NCBI GenBank assembly: GCA_023433925.1
Contig: JAEYTO010000103.1
Span: 1 to 51,248 of the forward strand
From: Pseudomonadota bacterium
GTDB lineage: Bacteria > Desulfobacterota > Desulfovibrionia > Desulfovibrionales > Desulfovibrionaceae
DNA: 51,248 nt
Reading direction: 5' to 3'
Part shown: piece by piece, positions 28,584-36,235 of the stretch
How positions within the stretch are numbered: position 1 is the first letter of the stretch
How the letters are laid out: each line of letters opens with the position of its first letter
Notes under the pieces: generated by a model
Databases searched by the model: none
Told to the model about the DNA's origin: nothing
Seen by the model: the letters and a program-made list of their open reading frames with translations, nothing else
Program-made: the position numbers and the translations under genes

Positions 28584-29576
28584 ATGTCGACCAAGAAACC
28601 CGCGTGCATCTCCATACAGCCTCCCCGGGAGCCCATGATCGGTGTGTTCTCCACCGTGAGGACGACGCGCGTGGGCTTTGGCGCCACGTCCTCCAAGGTC
28701 AAGGAGACCATCTACTATCTTGTGCGCGAACTCGAGGACGGCAGCTACGAGACCCAGCCGCTCAACGGCAACTGGCTGCCCACGGGCTTCAAGGCGGTCA
28801 TCATCAAGGACCAGCTCCTGCAGCAGTACATGCCCGAGCCGGAGTTCTACACGAAAAACGTGCTGCCCAAGATGAGCGAACTGCGCAAGGCCCTGGCCTG
28901 GGGCGACAAGTACCGCCAGCAGGGCAACCATTTCTCGGCCGAGATGGAGTACGGCAAGGCGCTCAAGCTCGATGAGGACAACGTGCGGGCCACGTTCGGC
29001 ATCGGCATCTGCTACATCGAGCGCGGCGAGAAGGAGAAGGCGGACCAGGTCTTCCGGAAGCTCGTGGGCATGGAGGCCGCTTTCGAGGGCGAGCACAAGC
29101 ACCTGTTCAACGAGTTCGGCATCGCCTTGCGCAGGGGCGAGATGTACGAGCAGGCCATCGCCTACTACGAGCGCGCCGTGGCCCTGGCCCCGGACGATGA
29201 GAACCTCCATTTCAACATCGCCCGAGCCGCCTATCAGAAGGGCGACGTGCGCATGGTCTACCGCCACGTGAGCCTGTGCCTTGAGCTCAATCCGGGCCAT
29301 GAGAAGGCCTTGCAGGTCAAGGCCCACCTGGACCGCAAGGTGGGCAAGAACGTCGGCGTCGCGCTCCAGAAGACCGCCAAGGAGGAAGCCGCCGCCACGC
29401 CGGCCGCTGCCGGTCAGCCCCAGCAGCCTGTCCAGCCCGAGCCCAGGGCCGGGGATGCCGCCGCCAACCCGCTCTTCGAGCATGAGGCGCCCAAGGGCGA
29501 TTCCGGCGCCAATCCCTACGCGCCGACGATCAAGCTGCGCACCCGCCAGGCGGCCCAGACCAAGAAACCCTCGTGA
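28584..29576 (+). CDS. TPR-repeat protein
   Basis: 330 residues. An N-terminal part of about 95 residues (GVFSTVRTTRVGFGATSSKVKET..., NGNWLPTGFKAVIIKD) of unknown fold precedes at least four tetratricopeptide repeats (about 100-250; e.g. ALAWGDKYRQQGNHFSAEME, YEQAIAYYERAVALAPDD). The last 80 residues are Ala/Pro/Gln rich and probably disordered. No signal peptide. The repeats point to a protein-binding scaffold. ATG 28584 is the start with the most plausible context, although the ribosome site is weak. Confidence 0.8.
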   Translation: MSTKKPACISIQPPREPMIGVFSTVRTTRVGFGATSSKVKETIYYLVRELEDGSYETQPLNGNWLPTGFKAVIIKDQLLQQYMPEPEFYTKNVLPKMSELRKALAWGDKYRQQGNHFSAEMEYGKALKLDEDNVRATFGIGICYIERGEKEKADQVFRKLVGMEAAFEGEHKHLFNEFGIALRRGEMYEQAIAYYERAVALAPDDENLHFNIARAAYQKGDVRMVYRHVSLCLELNPGHEKALQVKAHLDRKVGKNVGVALQKTAKEEAAATPAAAGQPQQPVQPEPRAGDAAANPLFEHEAPKGDSGANPYAPTIKLRTRQAAQTKKPS

Positions 29577-29634
29577 GCAGCGGCCAGCGCCGGCTGCCCC
29601 GAGACAATCCCGAGATAATCCCCGAGACAATTCC

Positions 29635-30939
29635 ATGATGCCGCGCCCGCGCCTCGTCGTCCTGGGCCTCGACGGCCTGGGCCTGTCCCTGGCCCGCGAG
29701 CTGTGCGGCCTGGCCGAACTGCCGGCCCTGGCCCGGTTGGCCCATGACCCGCGTACGACCAACGTGGACTCCGAGCTGCCCGAGCTCTCGCCCGTCAACT
29801 GGACCTCCTTCCTCACCGCCGCCGGACCGGGCGAGCACGGCGTGTACGGCTTCACGCGCCTGGACCCCGCGAGCTACGCGCTGTCGATCTGCGACTCGGG
29901 CCACGTGTGCGTTCCGACCATCTTCGACCGCCTGGGAGCCAAGGGCTTGGTCTCCAAGGTGCTCAACCTCCCGAACACCTATCCGGCCAGGCCCGTGCGC
30001 GGCATGCTCGTGGCCGGCTTCGTGGCCCCGGAGCTGACCCGCGCTACCCATCCGCCCGTGCTGGCCTCCATCCTCGGCCGCCAGGGCTACATCCTGGAGG
30101 CCGAGACCTCCCGCGGCCGCTCCGACCCCGGCCTGCTCCTGGACGGCCTGGCTCGCAGCCTGGCCTCGCGCCGCGCGGCCTTGGAGCTCCTGTGGCAGGG
30201 CCTGGACTTCGAACTCTTCGTCTACGTGCTCACCGAGACGGACCGGCTCTTCCACTTCCTCCTGGACGCCGTGCTCGATCCGGGCCACGGGCTGCACGGC
30301 CGCTGCATGGAGTTCCTGCGCCAGTGGGACCGGGCCGTGGCCGACGTCCTGGAGCGCTACGAGGCCCTGCCCGAGCCCAAGCGGCTCATGGTCCTGGCCG
30401 ATCACGGCTTCACCCGTTTGGTGACCGAGGTGGACGTGAACGTCTGGCTGCGCGAACGGGGCTATCTGCACCTGCTGCCCGCCGCGCAGGGCGGGGAGGG
30501 CGCCCAGTGGGACGCGACGCGCATCGCGCCCGAGTCCCGCGCCTTCGCCCTGGACCCCGGCCGCGTGTACCTGCACGACCGCGAGCGCTTCGGCCGGGGC
30601 CGGCTGACCCGCCGCGAGGCCCTGGCCGCGCGCGAGGACATCCGCCAAGGGTTGCTGGCCCTGCGCTTCGAGGGCCGGCCGGTCATGGAGGCCGTGCACC
30701 TTGGCGAGGAGCTTTACCAGGGGCCGCAGGCGCACCGCGCGCCGGATTTGGTCTGCCAGGCGCGGCCCGGCTTCGACCTCAAGGCCAAGTTCGACCGGCG
30801 GGAGGTCTTCGGCCTGTTCGGCCGCACCGGCACGCACACGGCCCATGACGCCATCTTCCATGACAGCCTGGGTGCGCGGCCGGGCCTGTTGCGGGATACG
30901 GGCAGGCTGGTGCTGGAGCATTTCGGGCTGGCTGACTGA
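29635..30939 (+). CDS. Alkaline-phosphatase superfamily phosphodiesterase
   Basis: 434 residues of the type I phosphodiesterase/nucleotide pyrophosphatase family. Metal-site motifs: VVLGLDGLG near the N-terminus, ELSPVNWTSFLTAAGPGEHG with the nucleophile region, TETDRLFHFLLD, LADHGFT and TGTHTAHD near the C-terminus. Expected to hydrolyse a phosphodiester or similar ester; substrate unknown. No signal peptide, so cytoplasmic. Starts at ATG 29635 or 29638, just after three tandem GAGACAATCCC-like units. It is 58 bases downstream of the TPR gene and probably in the same operon. Confidence 0.88.
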   Translation: MMPRPRLVVLGLDGLGLSLARELCGLAELPALARLAHDPRTTNVDSELPELSPVNWTSFLTAAGPGEHGVYGFTRLDPASYALSICDSGHVCVPTIFDRLGAKGLVSKVLNLPNTYPARPVRGMLVAGFVAPELTRATHPPVLASILGRQGYILEAETSRGRSDPGLLLDGLARSLASRRAALELLWQGLDFELFVYVLTETDRLFHFLLDAVLDPGHGLHGRCMEFLRQWDRAVADVLERYEALPEPKRLMVLADHGFTRLVTEVDVNVWLRERGYLHLLPAAQGGEGAQWDATRIAPESRAFALDPGRVYLHDRERFGRGRLTRREALAAREDIRQGLLALRFEGRPVMEAVHLGEELYQGPQAHRAPDLVCQARPGFDLKAKFDRREVFGLFGRTGTHTAHDAIFHDSLGARPGLLRDTGRLVLEHFGLAD

Positions 30940-31014
30940 CGCATGATGCGCTCCATGGGTGACAAATGCACGGGCTTGGCCTATAGAATGGCGCGATAAC
31001 CATGGAGCGCCGTC

Positions 31015-31308
31015 ATGAAACAGATCGCAAGCGCCTTTCTCGACCACTTCGTCTTCGGCGGAGCGCAGGCCTTGATCAGTCTGTCGCCTTCCGCGCCCGC
31101 GGACCTCAAGCTGCTCGCCAAGCGCCTCTGCGGCCCACGGCCGCAAGAGGCCATGATCTGCCTCTACGAGGGCCTGGCCGCCATGGCCGAGGCCGAGCCC
31201 TGCCAGATCCCCCATTTCGACCCGGAAATCTGCCCCGTGTCCTTCATGCGTGAGCTCGCGGACGAGCTGGCGCGCATGGAGCGCCCGGCGTCCGAGCGCG
31301 CGGCCTGA
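31015..31308 (+). CDS. Small protein of unknown function
   Basis: 97 residues, soluble, helix-rich, with three cysteines (LCGP, MICLYE, EPCQIP, plus EICP near the end). GGAG precedes ATG 31015. Followed after five bases by the DUF1566 gene, suggesting coexpression. Family not recognised. Confidence 0.65.
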   Translation: MKQIASAFLDHFVFGGAQALISLSPSAPADLKLLAKRLCGPRPQEAMICLYEGLAAMAEAEPCQIPHFDPEICPVSFMRELADELARMERPASERAA

Positions 31309-31313
31309 AACCC

Positions 31314-32321
31314 ATGGGTATCCGTTACCTGTGGACCGGCCTTGAGGGCTGCTGGGATGCCTCGGGCAGGTCCACGGACTGCGCCGGGAGCGGCCAGGAC
31401 GCCGAGATGCGGCCTGGCGAGCCCTGGCCCGAGCCGCGCTTCGAGCTCCAGGGGCAAGGCGGCGGGCTGATCCTGGACCGGGCCACGGGCCTGACCTGGA
31501 CCCGCGAGGCCAATTTCCTCGGCTTTCCCTCCCCGTGGGTTGAGGCCCTGGAGGCCGTGCGGCGCATGAACGCCGAAGCCGTCCTGGGCCACGCCGACTG
31601 GCGCATGCCCAACCGCCGCGAGTTGCGCAGCCTGGTCAGCCATGGCGCGCGCAAGCCGGCCCTGCCCGCCGGCCATCCCTTCCAGGGCGTGTTCCTGGGC
31701 TGGTACTGGACCTGCACCACCTCGGCCATGGCCCCGGCCTATGCCTGGCATGTGCACATGGAGGGCGGCCGCATGTTCTACGGCCGCAAGGACCAGGACT
31801 GCCTCCTGTGGCCCGTGCGCGGGACGAGCCCCGTGCTGCCGGCCACGGGCCAGACAGGCTGCTTCGACGCCCTGGGCCGGGAGATCGCTTGCGGCGGGAC
31901 GCTCCAGGACGGCGAGCTGCGCGCGGGCGTGGCCTGGCCCGAGCCGCGCTGGGAGTTCCTGGGCGACTCCGTGCGTGACGGACTCACGGGCCTGGTCTGG
32001 CATCGGTCGGCCAATCTCGCGGGCCGGTTCGTGCCCTGGCGGCAGGCCCTGGACATGGCCGCCGATCTGTCCGCCCGCGAGGGACCGGCCTGGCGGCTGC
32101 CGACCATCAACGAGCTGGAATCCCTGGTGGACGCCTCGCGTCACTCCCCGGCCCTACCGGCGGATCATCCATTCCTGGCCGTGCCCGAGGCCTGCTGGTC
32201 CTCGACCACCAGCTTCTTCGAGCCCGACTGGGCCTACTGCCTCTACTTCCATAAGGGCGCCGTGGGCGTGGGCTACAAGCCCAACCCCGAGTTCGCCGCC
32301 TGGCTCGTGCGGGACGAGTAG
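31314..32321 (+). CDS. Protein with two DUF1566 (Lcl) domains
   Basis: 335 residues made of two copies of the DUF1566 fold (about 15-165 and 175-330). Each has LTWTREAN or LVWHRSAN, WRMPNRRELRSLV or WRLPTINELESLV, and a W(Y/S)TTTS-like aromatic stretch before the C-terminal strand. These C-type-lectin-like domains often occur on secreted proteins, but no signal peptide is visible here. ATG 31314 follows the previous stop by five bases with no strong ribosome site, so translational coupling is likely. Confidence 0.88.
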   Translation: MGIRYLWTGLEGCWDASGRSTDCAGSGQDAEMRPGEPWPEPRFELQGQGGGLILDRATGLTWTREANFLGFPSPWVEALEAVRRMNAEAVLGHADWRMPNRRELRSLVSHGARKPALPAGHPFQGVFLGWYWTCTTSAMAPAYAWHVHMEGGRMFYGRKDQDCLLWPVRGTSPVLPATGQTGCFDALGREIACGGTLQDGELRAGVAWPEPRWEFLGDSVRDGLTGLVWHRSANLAGRFVPWRQALDMAADLSAREGPAWRLPTINELESLVDASRHSPALPADHPFLAVPEACWSSTTSFFEPDWAYCLYFHKGAVGVGYKPNPEFAAWLVRDE

Positions 32322-32324
32322 ACA

Positions 32325-32350
32325 CGAAAAAGCCCGGCCGAGGCCGGGCT
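32325..32350 (-). terminator. Rho-independent terminator of the minus-strand barrel gene
   Basis: Stem AGCCCGGCC/GGCCGGGCT; read on the minus strand it is followed by TTTTTCG. On the plus strand there is no U-tract, so it probably serves mainly the gene ending at 32379. Confidence 0.85.
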
Positions 32351-32378
32351 TGCGTACTCTGTCCAAGGAAAGCGGAGT

Positions 32379-33206
32379 CTAGAACTGCACGAACAGGTTG
32401 GCGCCCCAGATGACCGTGGTGCTGTGGGGCGTGCCGTACTTCTCGAAGCCGGGCGTCGCGCCGCCGGTGATGTCGGGGTTGCGCACCCAGTCGCCGTCGC
32501 CGCCGTTCACGTTCCAGTAGCGGAAGAACGGCTCCAGGCCCAGGCCCACGGCCTCGAACTGCTTCGTGATGTACGCCGACAGGCGCAGCCCGTAGCCGAA
32601 ATCGAGGTCGTTGATGGCCTCGCCCCGGCGGCCGTTCGTGCCGTGAAAATCCGTGGTCGTCCAGCCGTCCACGAGGAGGTCCAGCTCCGCGCGCGTGCCG
32701 AAGTCCACGCTGGGCATGAGGGAACTCTGCGTCTCGGCCCCCAACGGGATGTAGAAGTAGGTCTGGGTCTGGTCGCGCGCGTCGGAGCTGTGCACGTTGT
32801 TGCTCCAGTAGCGCAGGGCCAGGCCCGTGTATGGCGTGAGCACGAGGTTGTCGTGGAAAAGGATGTCATAGCCCACGATGCCGCGCCCATCGAAGATGAC
32901 TTCGCGGGAATTGGCCGAGACGCCGTTATCGTAGTCCGTGATGCCGAAGAGGAGCTCGGCTTCGCCCCGGACCATGAGCGGATAGAAGGCGTCGTGGTAG
33001 GTGTAGCTCACGGACGGGCCTATGAGCAGGCCGTCGATGTCCTCTTTGCCGGCCCCGTAGTCGAAGGAGGCCTGCGATACGCGCACGCTCAGGCTGTGCT
33101 CCCTGAGCAGCATGTTGGGATGCTGGGCCTGGGCCTGGGCCAAGGCGGGCAGGGCGAGGGACAGCACGAGTAGTATGAGGGCCTTGCGGGTCACGGCGGT
33201 CTCCAT
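32379..33206 (-). CDS. Predicted outer-membrane beta-barrel protein
   Basis: 275 residues with a signal peptide (RKALILLVLSLALPALAQAQA) and alternating hydrophobic/polar strands rich in Tyr, Phe and Gly; it ends WGANLFVQF, a terminal-Phe signature of outer-membrane barrels. Segments such as SVSYTYHDAFYPLMVRGEAEL look like transmembrane strands. Function unknown. ATG 33206 opens the signal peptide; its ribosome site is weak. Confidence 0.8.
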   Translation of the reverse strand: METAVTRKALILLVLSLALPALAQAQAQHPNMLLREHSLSVRVSQASFDYGAGKEDIDGLLIGPSVSYTYHDAFYPLMVRGEAELLFGITDYDNGVSANSREVIFDGRGIVGYDILFHDNLVLTPYTGLALRYWSNNVHSSDARDQTQTYFYIPLGAETQSSLMPSVDFGTRAELDLLVDGWTTTDFHGTNGRRGEAINDLDFGYGLRLSAYITKQFEAVGLGLEPFFRYWNVNGGDGDWVRNPDITGGATPGFEKYGTPHSTTVIWGANLFVQF

Positions 33207-33688
33207 GCGTTGATAGATCACTGTTGCGCGGCCGGTCGCGGCGGCATGCCCGCCGCGCTGGCAGCGAAGTGTACATATTTGCGCCGTGGTAGGGAAGGGG
33301 TAAATGGCCGCGCGGTAGCCGACTGTCCCGGCCCTGACGGGAGTGTGGTCTTGCCGGTTTGCCGCATGCCGGGATCGAGCGCGGTGGCGGCTCTGGAGAG
33401 ATGCGCATGGATCTGTTTCAGTGGAGCAGGGCCTGGAGAACGGCTTCATGGAAATGGGATTTGCAGCTAGGTGAACCGCTGGGCATTGCCGGCGGCTTCA
33501 TTCCGCACGTGCGCGGTCCAGGGCGCGCGACCGTCTCGTCTTGGGGAGATCTCGGGCGCTTCGGCCGCGTGGAGACGGGCTTTTTCACGGGCCAAGCCGA
33601 GAAGGCGCGCGGAGCCATCCGCGCGCCTTTTTCCGTCCATCGGAGACGCCTCGGCCGCCGTGCAACACGGGGCCGAGGTCGCCGGCTG
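33207..33688. other. Intergenic region with orphan plus-strand terminator
   Basis: No gene I can support. It contains a strong intrinsic terminator pointing rightward (33604-33632) although no plus-strand gene precedes it for over 1 kb. A frame from about 33401 has GGAGAG ahead of an ATG but runs through the terminator into the antisense of the next gene. Confidence 0.5.
33604..33632 (+). terminator. Orphan Rho-independent terminator
   Basis: Perfect 10-bp stem GGCGCGCGGA/TCCGCGCGCC, loop GCCA, followed by TTTTT. Confidence 0.8.
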
Positions 33689-33883
33689 CTACTTCTTGTC
33701 GATGTCCTTCTCGCTCTCGTCGATCTCGTGCGGGTCGATGTTCGAGCGGGTGACGTCCGAGGTCACGTCGGACTCGAAATCCTGGGCGGAATACCCCGCT
33801 TTCTTGGCTTCCTGGATCCGATGCTCGCACTCCTCCTTGCTGCCGCAGGTGGGGCAAGGCATGGGATAATCTAAATTAACCAT
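33689..33883 (-). CDS. Small acidic protein with zinc-ribbon-like Cys pair
   Basis: 64 residues, starting MVNLDYPMPCPTCGSKEECEH: CxxC plus Cys-x-His could hold a zinc. The rest is strongly acidic (SDVTSDVTRSNIDPHEIDESEKDIDKK). GGGAGG precedes ATG 33883. No family recognised. Confidence 0.7.
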   Translation of the reverse strand: MVNLDYPMPCPTCGSKEECEHRIQEAKKAGYSAQDFESDVTSDVTRSNIDPHEIDESEKDIDKK

Positions 33884-34411
33884 AGCTACCTCCCTTGGGT
33901 TGTTAGTCCGCTCAGAATCAAGTTTATGATCCATCCGAGCGGCTTTGGCAACCCGCTTGGCCTTTTTTTCTTCCGGCAATAATTGCCGTGTGCGGCCCGT
34001 AAAATAGTGTTCAACTTGATATGTGCAGTGGTTGGCAGCTTTGTAGCAGTGCCAAAAGTATAAAGTACAGGACATGGCCGATAATGATGCAATGATGTTG
34101 ATCATGGATGATTCGGTCGTGAACCGGAGCAACAGTCTGATCCGCCTGCCAGCGCGCGTCGCAAGAGACCCGCTGCTGGCCGGGAAGGCTGCCCGCGGGG
34201 CGAGCGCGGCCCCGGAACCCTACAGGAGATATGCGCAACTTCGCGGCCAAAGGGATTGCAAAACGCCGCCAGTGGCGTAATCTGCGCCATGGGTGGCGGC
34301 TTGCCGCCAACAGCGTGACTGGCGGCGTGTCCGGGGGCGTGAACCGGGGGGCCGGCAGGGACGGGAGGTTGAGGAGGCTGCGAAGGAGTGCGGGAAGGAT
34401 GCGAGGGAGCG
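33884..34411. other. Gene-free, AT-richer region
   Basis: Between the small acidic protein and the tRNA terminator I find no frame with a ribosome site and plausible codon use. The left half (33890-34130) is AT-rich compared with the surroundings. Confidence 0.4.
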
Positions 34412-34441
34412 AAAAAAAAGGGTCCGGGAGAACCCGGACCC
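34412..34441 (-). terminator. Terminator of the initiator tRNA gene
   Basis: On the minus strand a GGGTCCGGG/CCCGGACCC stem with TTCT loop is followed by eight T residues. Confidence 0.92.
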
Positions 34442-34451
34442 TGGGAAGGTC

Positions 34452-34528
<77 letters not shown>

Positions 34529-34543
34529 ACACGTGAGAGGGGA

Positions 34544-34572
34544 TATCTAGGCTATGCGGAAACATCTGTCAA
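34544..34572 (-). promoter_or_regulatory. Sigma-70 promoter of the tRNA-fMet gene
   Basis: Minus strand: TTGACA (34572-34567), 17-base spacer, TAGATA (34549-34544), placing the transcription start a few bases before the tRNA. Confidence 0.85.
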
Positions 34573-34613
34573 CGTGGGATTGAAACTTTTTTGCATCCTT
34601 GACGGAAACACCC

Positions 34614-35336
34614 ATGAAAACAATAGATTGCGTATCAATAATTGTTCCAGTCTTCAATGAGGAAGACAGCCTGGGCGCGCTGCTGGGCGAGATCGAGGCG
34701 GCCATGGGACGCCTGGACAAGGCCTGGGAGGTCGTCTTCGTGGACGACGGCAGCACCGACGGCAGCCTGTCCGTGCTGCGCGCGCTGGCCAAAGGCAAGC
34801 CCCACGTGCGCTACATCGCCTTCGCGCGCAACTGCGGGCAGAGCGCGGCCTTCAAGGCAGGCTTCGAGGCCGCCGCCGGCGATGCGCTCGTGACCATGGA
34901 CGCGGATCTGCAGAACGATCCCAGGGACATCGAGGTCATGCTCGGGCTCTACGAGAGCGGCTACGACATGGTCATCGGCTGGCGTGCCTGCCGCCGGGAC
35001 ACCTGGGCCAAGCGCTGGGGCTCGCGCGTGGCCAACCGCGTGCGCAACCGCCTGACCCGCGAGAGCGTGTGCGACACCGGCTGCTCGCTCAAGGTCATGG
35101 ACGCGGCCATGGCCAGGCGCGTGCCCATGTTCACCGGCATGCACCGCTTCCTGCCCACGCTCCTCAAGCTCCAGGGCGCCAGGGTCGCCGAGCTGGCCGT
35201 CAACCACAGACCCAGGCGCTTCGGCCTGTCCAAATACGGCAACTGGGAGCGCCTCAAGGCCGGGCTGGGGGATCTCGTGGCTGTGCGCTGGATGCAGAGC
35301 CGCTGGTTCAACTACGAGATCAAGGAGAGCAAGTGA
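34614..35336 (+). CDS. GT2 family glycosyltransferase, polyprenol-phosphate type
   Basis: 240 residues resembling dolichol/undecaprenyl-phosphate sugar transferases (DPM1/ArnC-like). Motifs: VSIIVPVFNEEDSL, VVFVDDGSTDGS, FARNCGQSAAFKAGF, MDADLQNDP (metal-binding DAD), and the conserved RESVCDTGCSLKVM and HRPRRFGLSKYGNWER. It lacks the C-terminal membrane helices of GtrB. ATG 34614 is preferred; TTG 34599 is upstream. The stop overlaps the next gene's GTG start. Confidence 0.9.
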   Translation: MKTIDCVSIIVPVFNEEDSLGALLGEIEAAMGRLDKAWEVVFVDDGSTDGSLSVLRALAKGKPHVRYIAFARNCGQSAAFKAGFEAAAGDALVTMDADLQNDPRDIEVMLGLYESGYDMVIGWRACRRDTWAKRWGSRVANRVRNRLTRESVCDTGCSLKVMDAAMARRVPMFTGMHRFLPTLLKLQGARVAELAVNHRPRRFGLSKYGNWERLKAGLGDLVAVRWMQSRWFNYEIKESK

Positions 35337-36046
35337 GTCCGGGCGCGTATCAGGGCGTCGAAACCCTCAAGCGGCCCGGCGGCTGGGCACAGGGGTTGGC
35401 CGGGGCGCTCCTGCCGGCCGCGATCCTGATCGCGGCCGCGGCCCTGGCCCACCGGGCCGGGCTCGCGGATCTGCTCGGCCAGGAGAGCGTGGACGGCTGG
35501 ATACGCGGGCACGGCCCGGCTGGCTGGCTCCTGTTCGTGGGCCTGGCCGGACTGGCCACGGCCCTGGCCGTGCCGCGCCAGGCCGCCAGCTTCATGGGCG
35601 GCTACGCCTTCGGCTTTCTTGGCGGCAGCCTCCTGGCGCTGGCCGCCGCCGGCCTGGGCTGCGCGCTCGGCTTCTGGTACGCGCGGCTGGCGGGCCGCGC
35701 CTGGCTGCCCCGGCGCAGGGGCGCGCGCATGGCCAGGCTGGAGGAGCTCCTGCGCAGGGACCCCTTCGGCATGGCCCTGCTCATCCGCCTGCTGCCCGTG
35801 GGCAACAACTTCCTGACCAACCTGCTGGCCGGCGTCTGCGGCGTGCCCTTCCGGCCATTCCTGTCCGGCTCGCTGCTCGGCTATGCGCCGCAGACGCTCA
35901 TCTTCGCCCTGCTGGGCAGCGGCATCACCGTGGCTCCGGCCTGGCGCGTGAGCCTGTCCGTGTTTCTCCTGGCCGTCTCGGCCCTGCTCGGCTGCCGCAT
36001 GTACCGCAAAAGCGTCCTGGCCAGGGCGCTGGGCGCGGGGGCCTAG
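35333..36046 (+). CDS. TVP38/TMEM64 family membrane protein
   Basis: 237 residues with about six membrane helices and the DedA/TVP38 core: PRQAASFMGGYAFGFLGGSLLALAAA, a re-entrant-type LGCALGFWYARLAGR, and RLLPVGNNFLTNLLAGV. These proteins are implicated in lipid-carrier handling. GTG 35333 overlaps the glycosyltransferase stop and follows AAGGAGAG. The pairing suggests that a lipid-linked sugar is made and moved across the membrane. Confidence 0.88.
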   Translation: MSPGAYQGVETLKRPGGWAQGLAGALLPAAILIAAAALAHRAGLADLLGQESVDGWIRGHGPAGWLLFVGLAGLATALAVPRQAASFMGGYAFGFLGGSLLALAAAGLGCALGFWYARLAGRAWLPRRRGARMARLEELLRRDPFGMALLIRLLPVGNNFLTNLLAGVCGVPFRPFLSGSLLGYAPQTLIFALLGSGITVAPAWRVSLSVFLLAVSALLGCRMYRKSVLARALGAGA

Positions 36047-36050
36047 CGCC

Positions 36051-36102
36051 TGGCGCATCCGGCGGGCCCTCCTGGCCCGCGCGGCCTGTTTTCAGCAGGC
36101 TG
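36051..36102. repeat. MITE-like repeat family 1, partial copy
   Basis: Right-half match to 5692-5832 (GGCGCATCCGGCG, CCTGGCCCGC, GCCTGTTTTCAGCAGGCTG), starting five bases after the TVP38 stop. Confidence 0.7.
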
Positions 36103-36235
36103 ATGGGGGCGTCTCGTCCGCCTTCCTTTCGCGGCGAGCCCGAGCTTGGCCACGGCTTGCCAACCGCGACTCTCATGATTACTGCCATGGGGCTTCCGGA
36201 CGCGTCCTCGGCGACCGGGCAGGAGGTATTCACGG

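Noticed and set aside
33400..33632. 6S RNA, tmRNA or SRP RNA ahead of the orphan terminator
   Set aside because: I looked for the typical conserved cores of these RNAs and did not find them.
33359..33874. 171-codon frame rightward
   Set aside because: It reads through a strong terminator and then antisense to a small gene; the product after the terminator is Arg-rich. Kept only as a possible small RNA in the findings.
34074..34410. Short frames left of the tRNA
   Set aside because: No ribosome sites, mixed codon use and no motifs.
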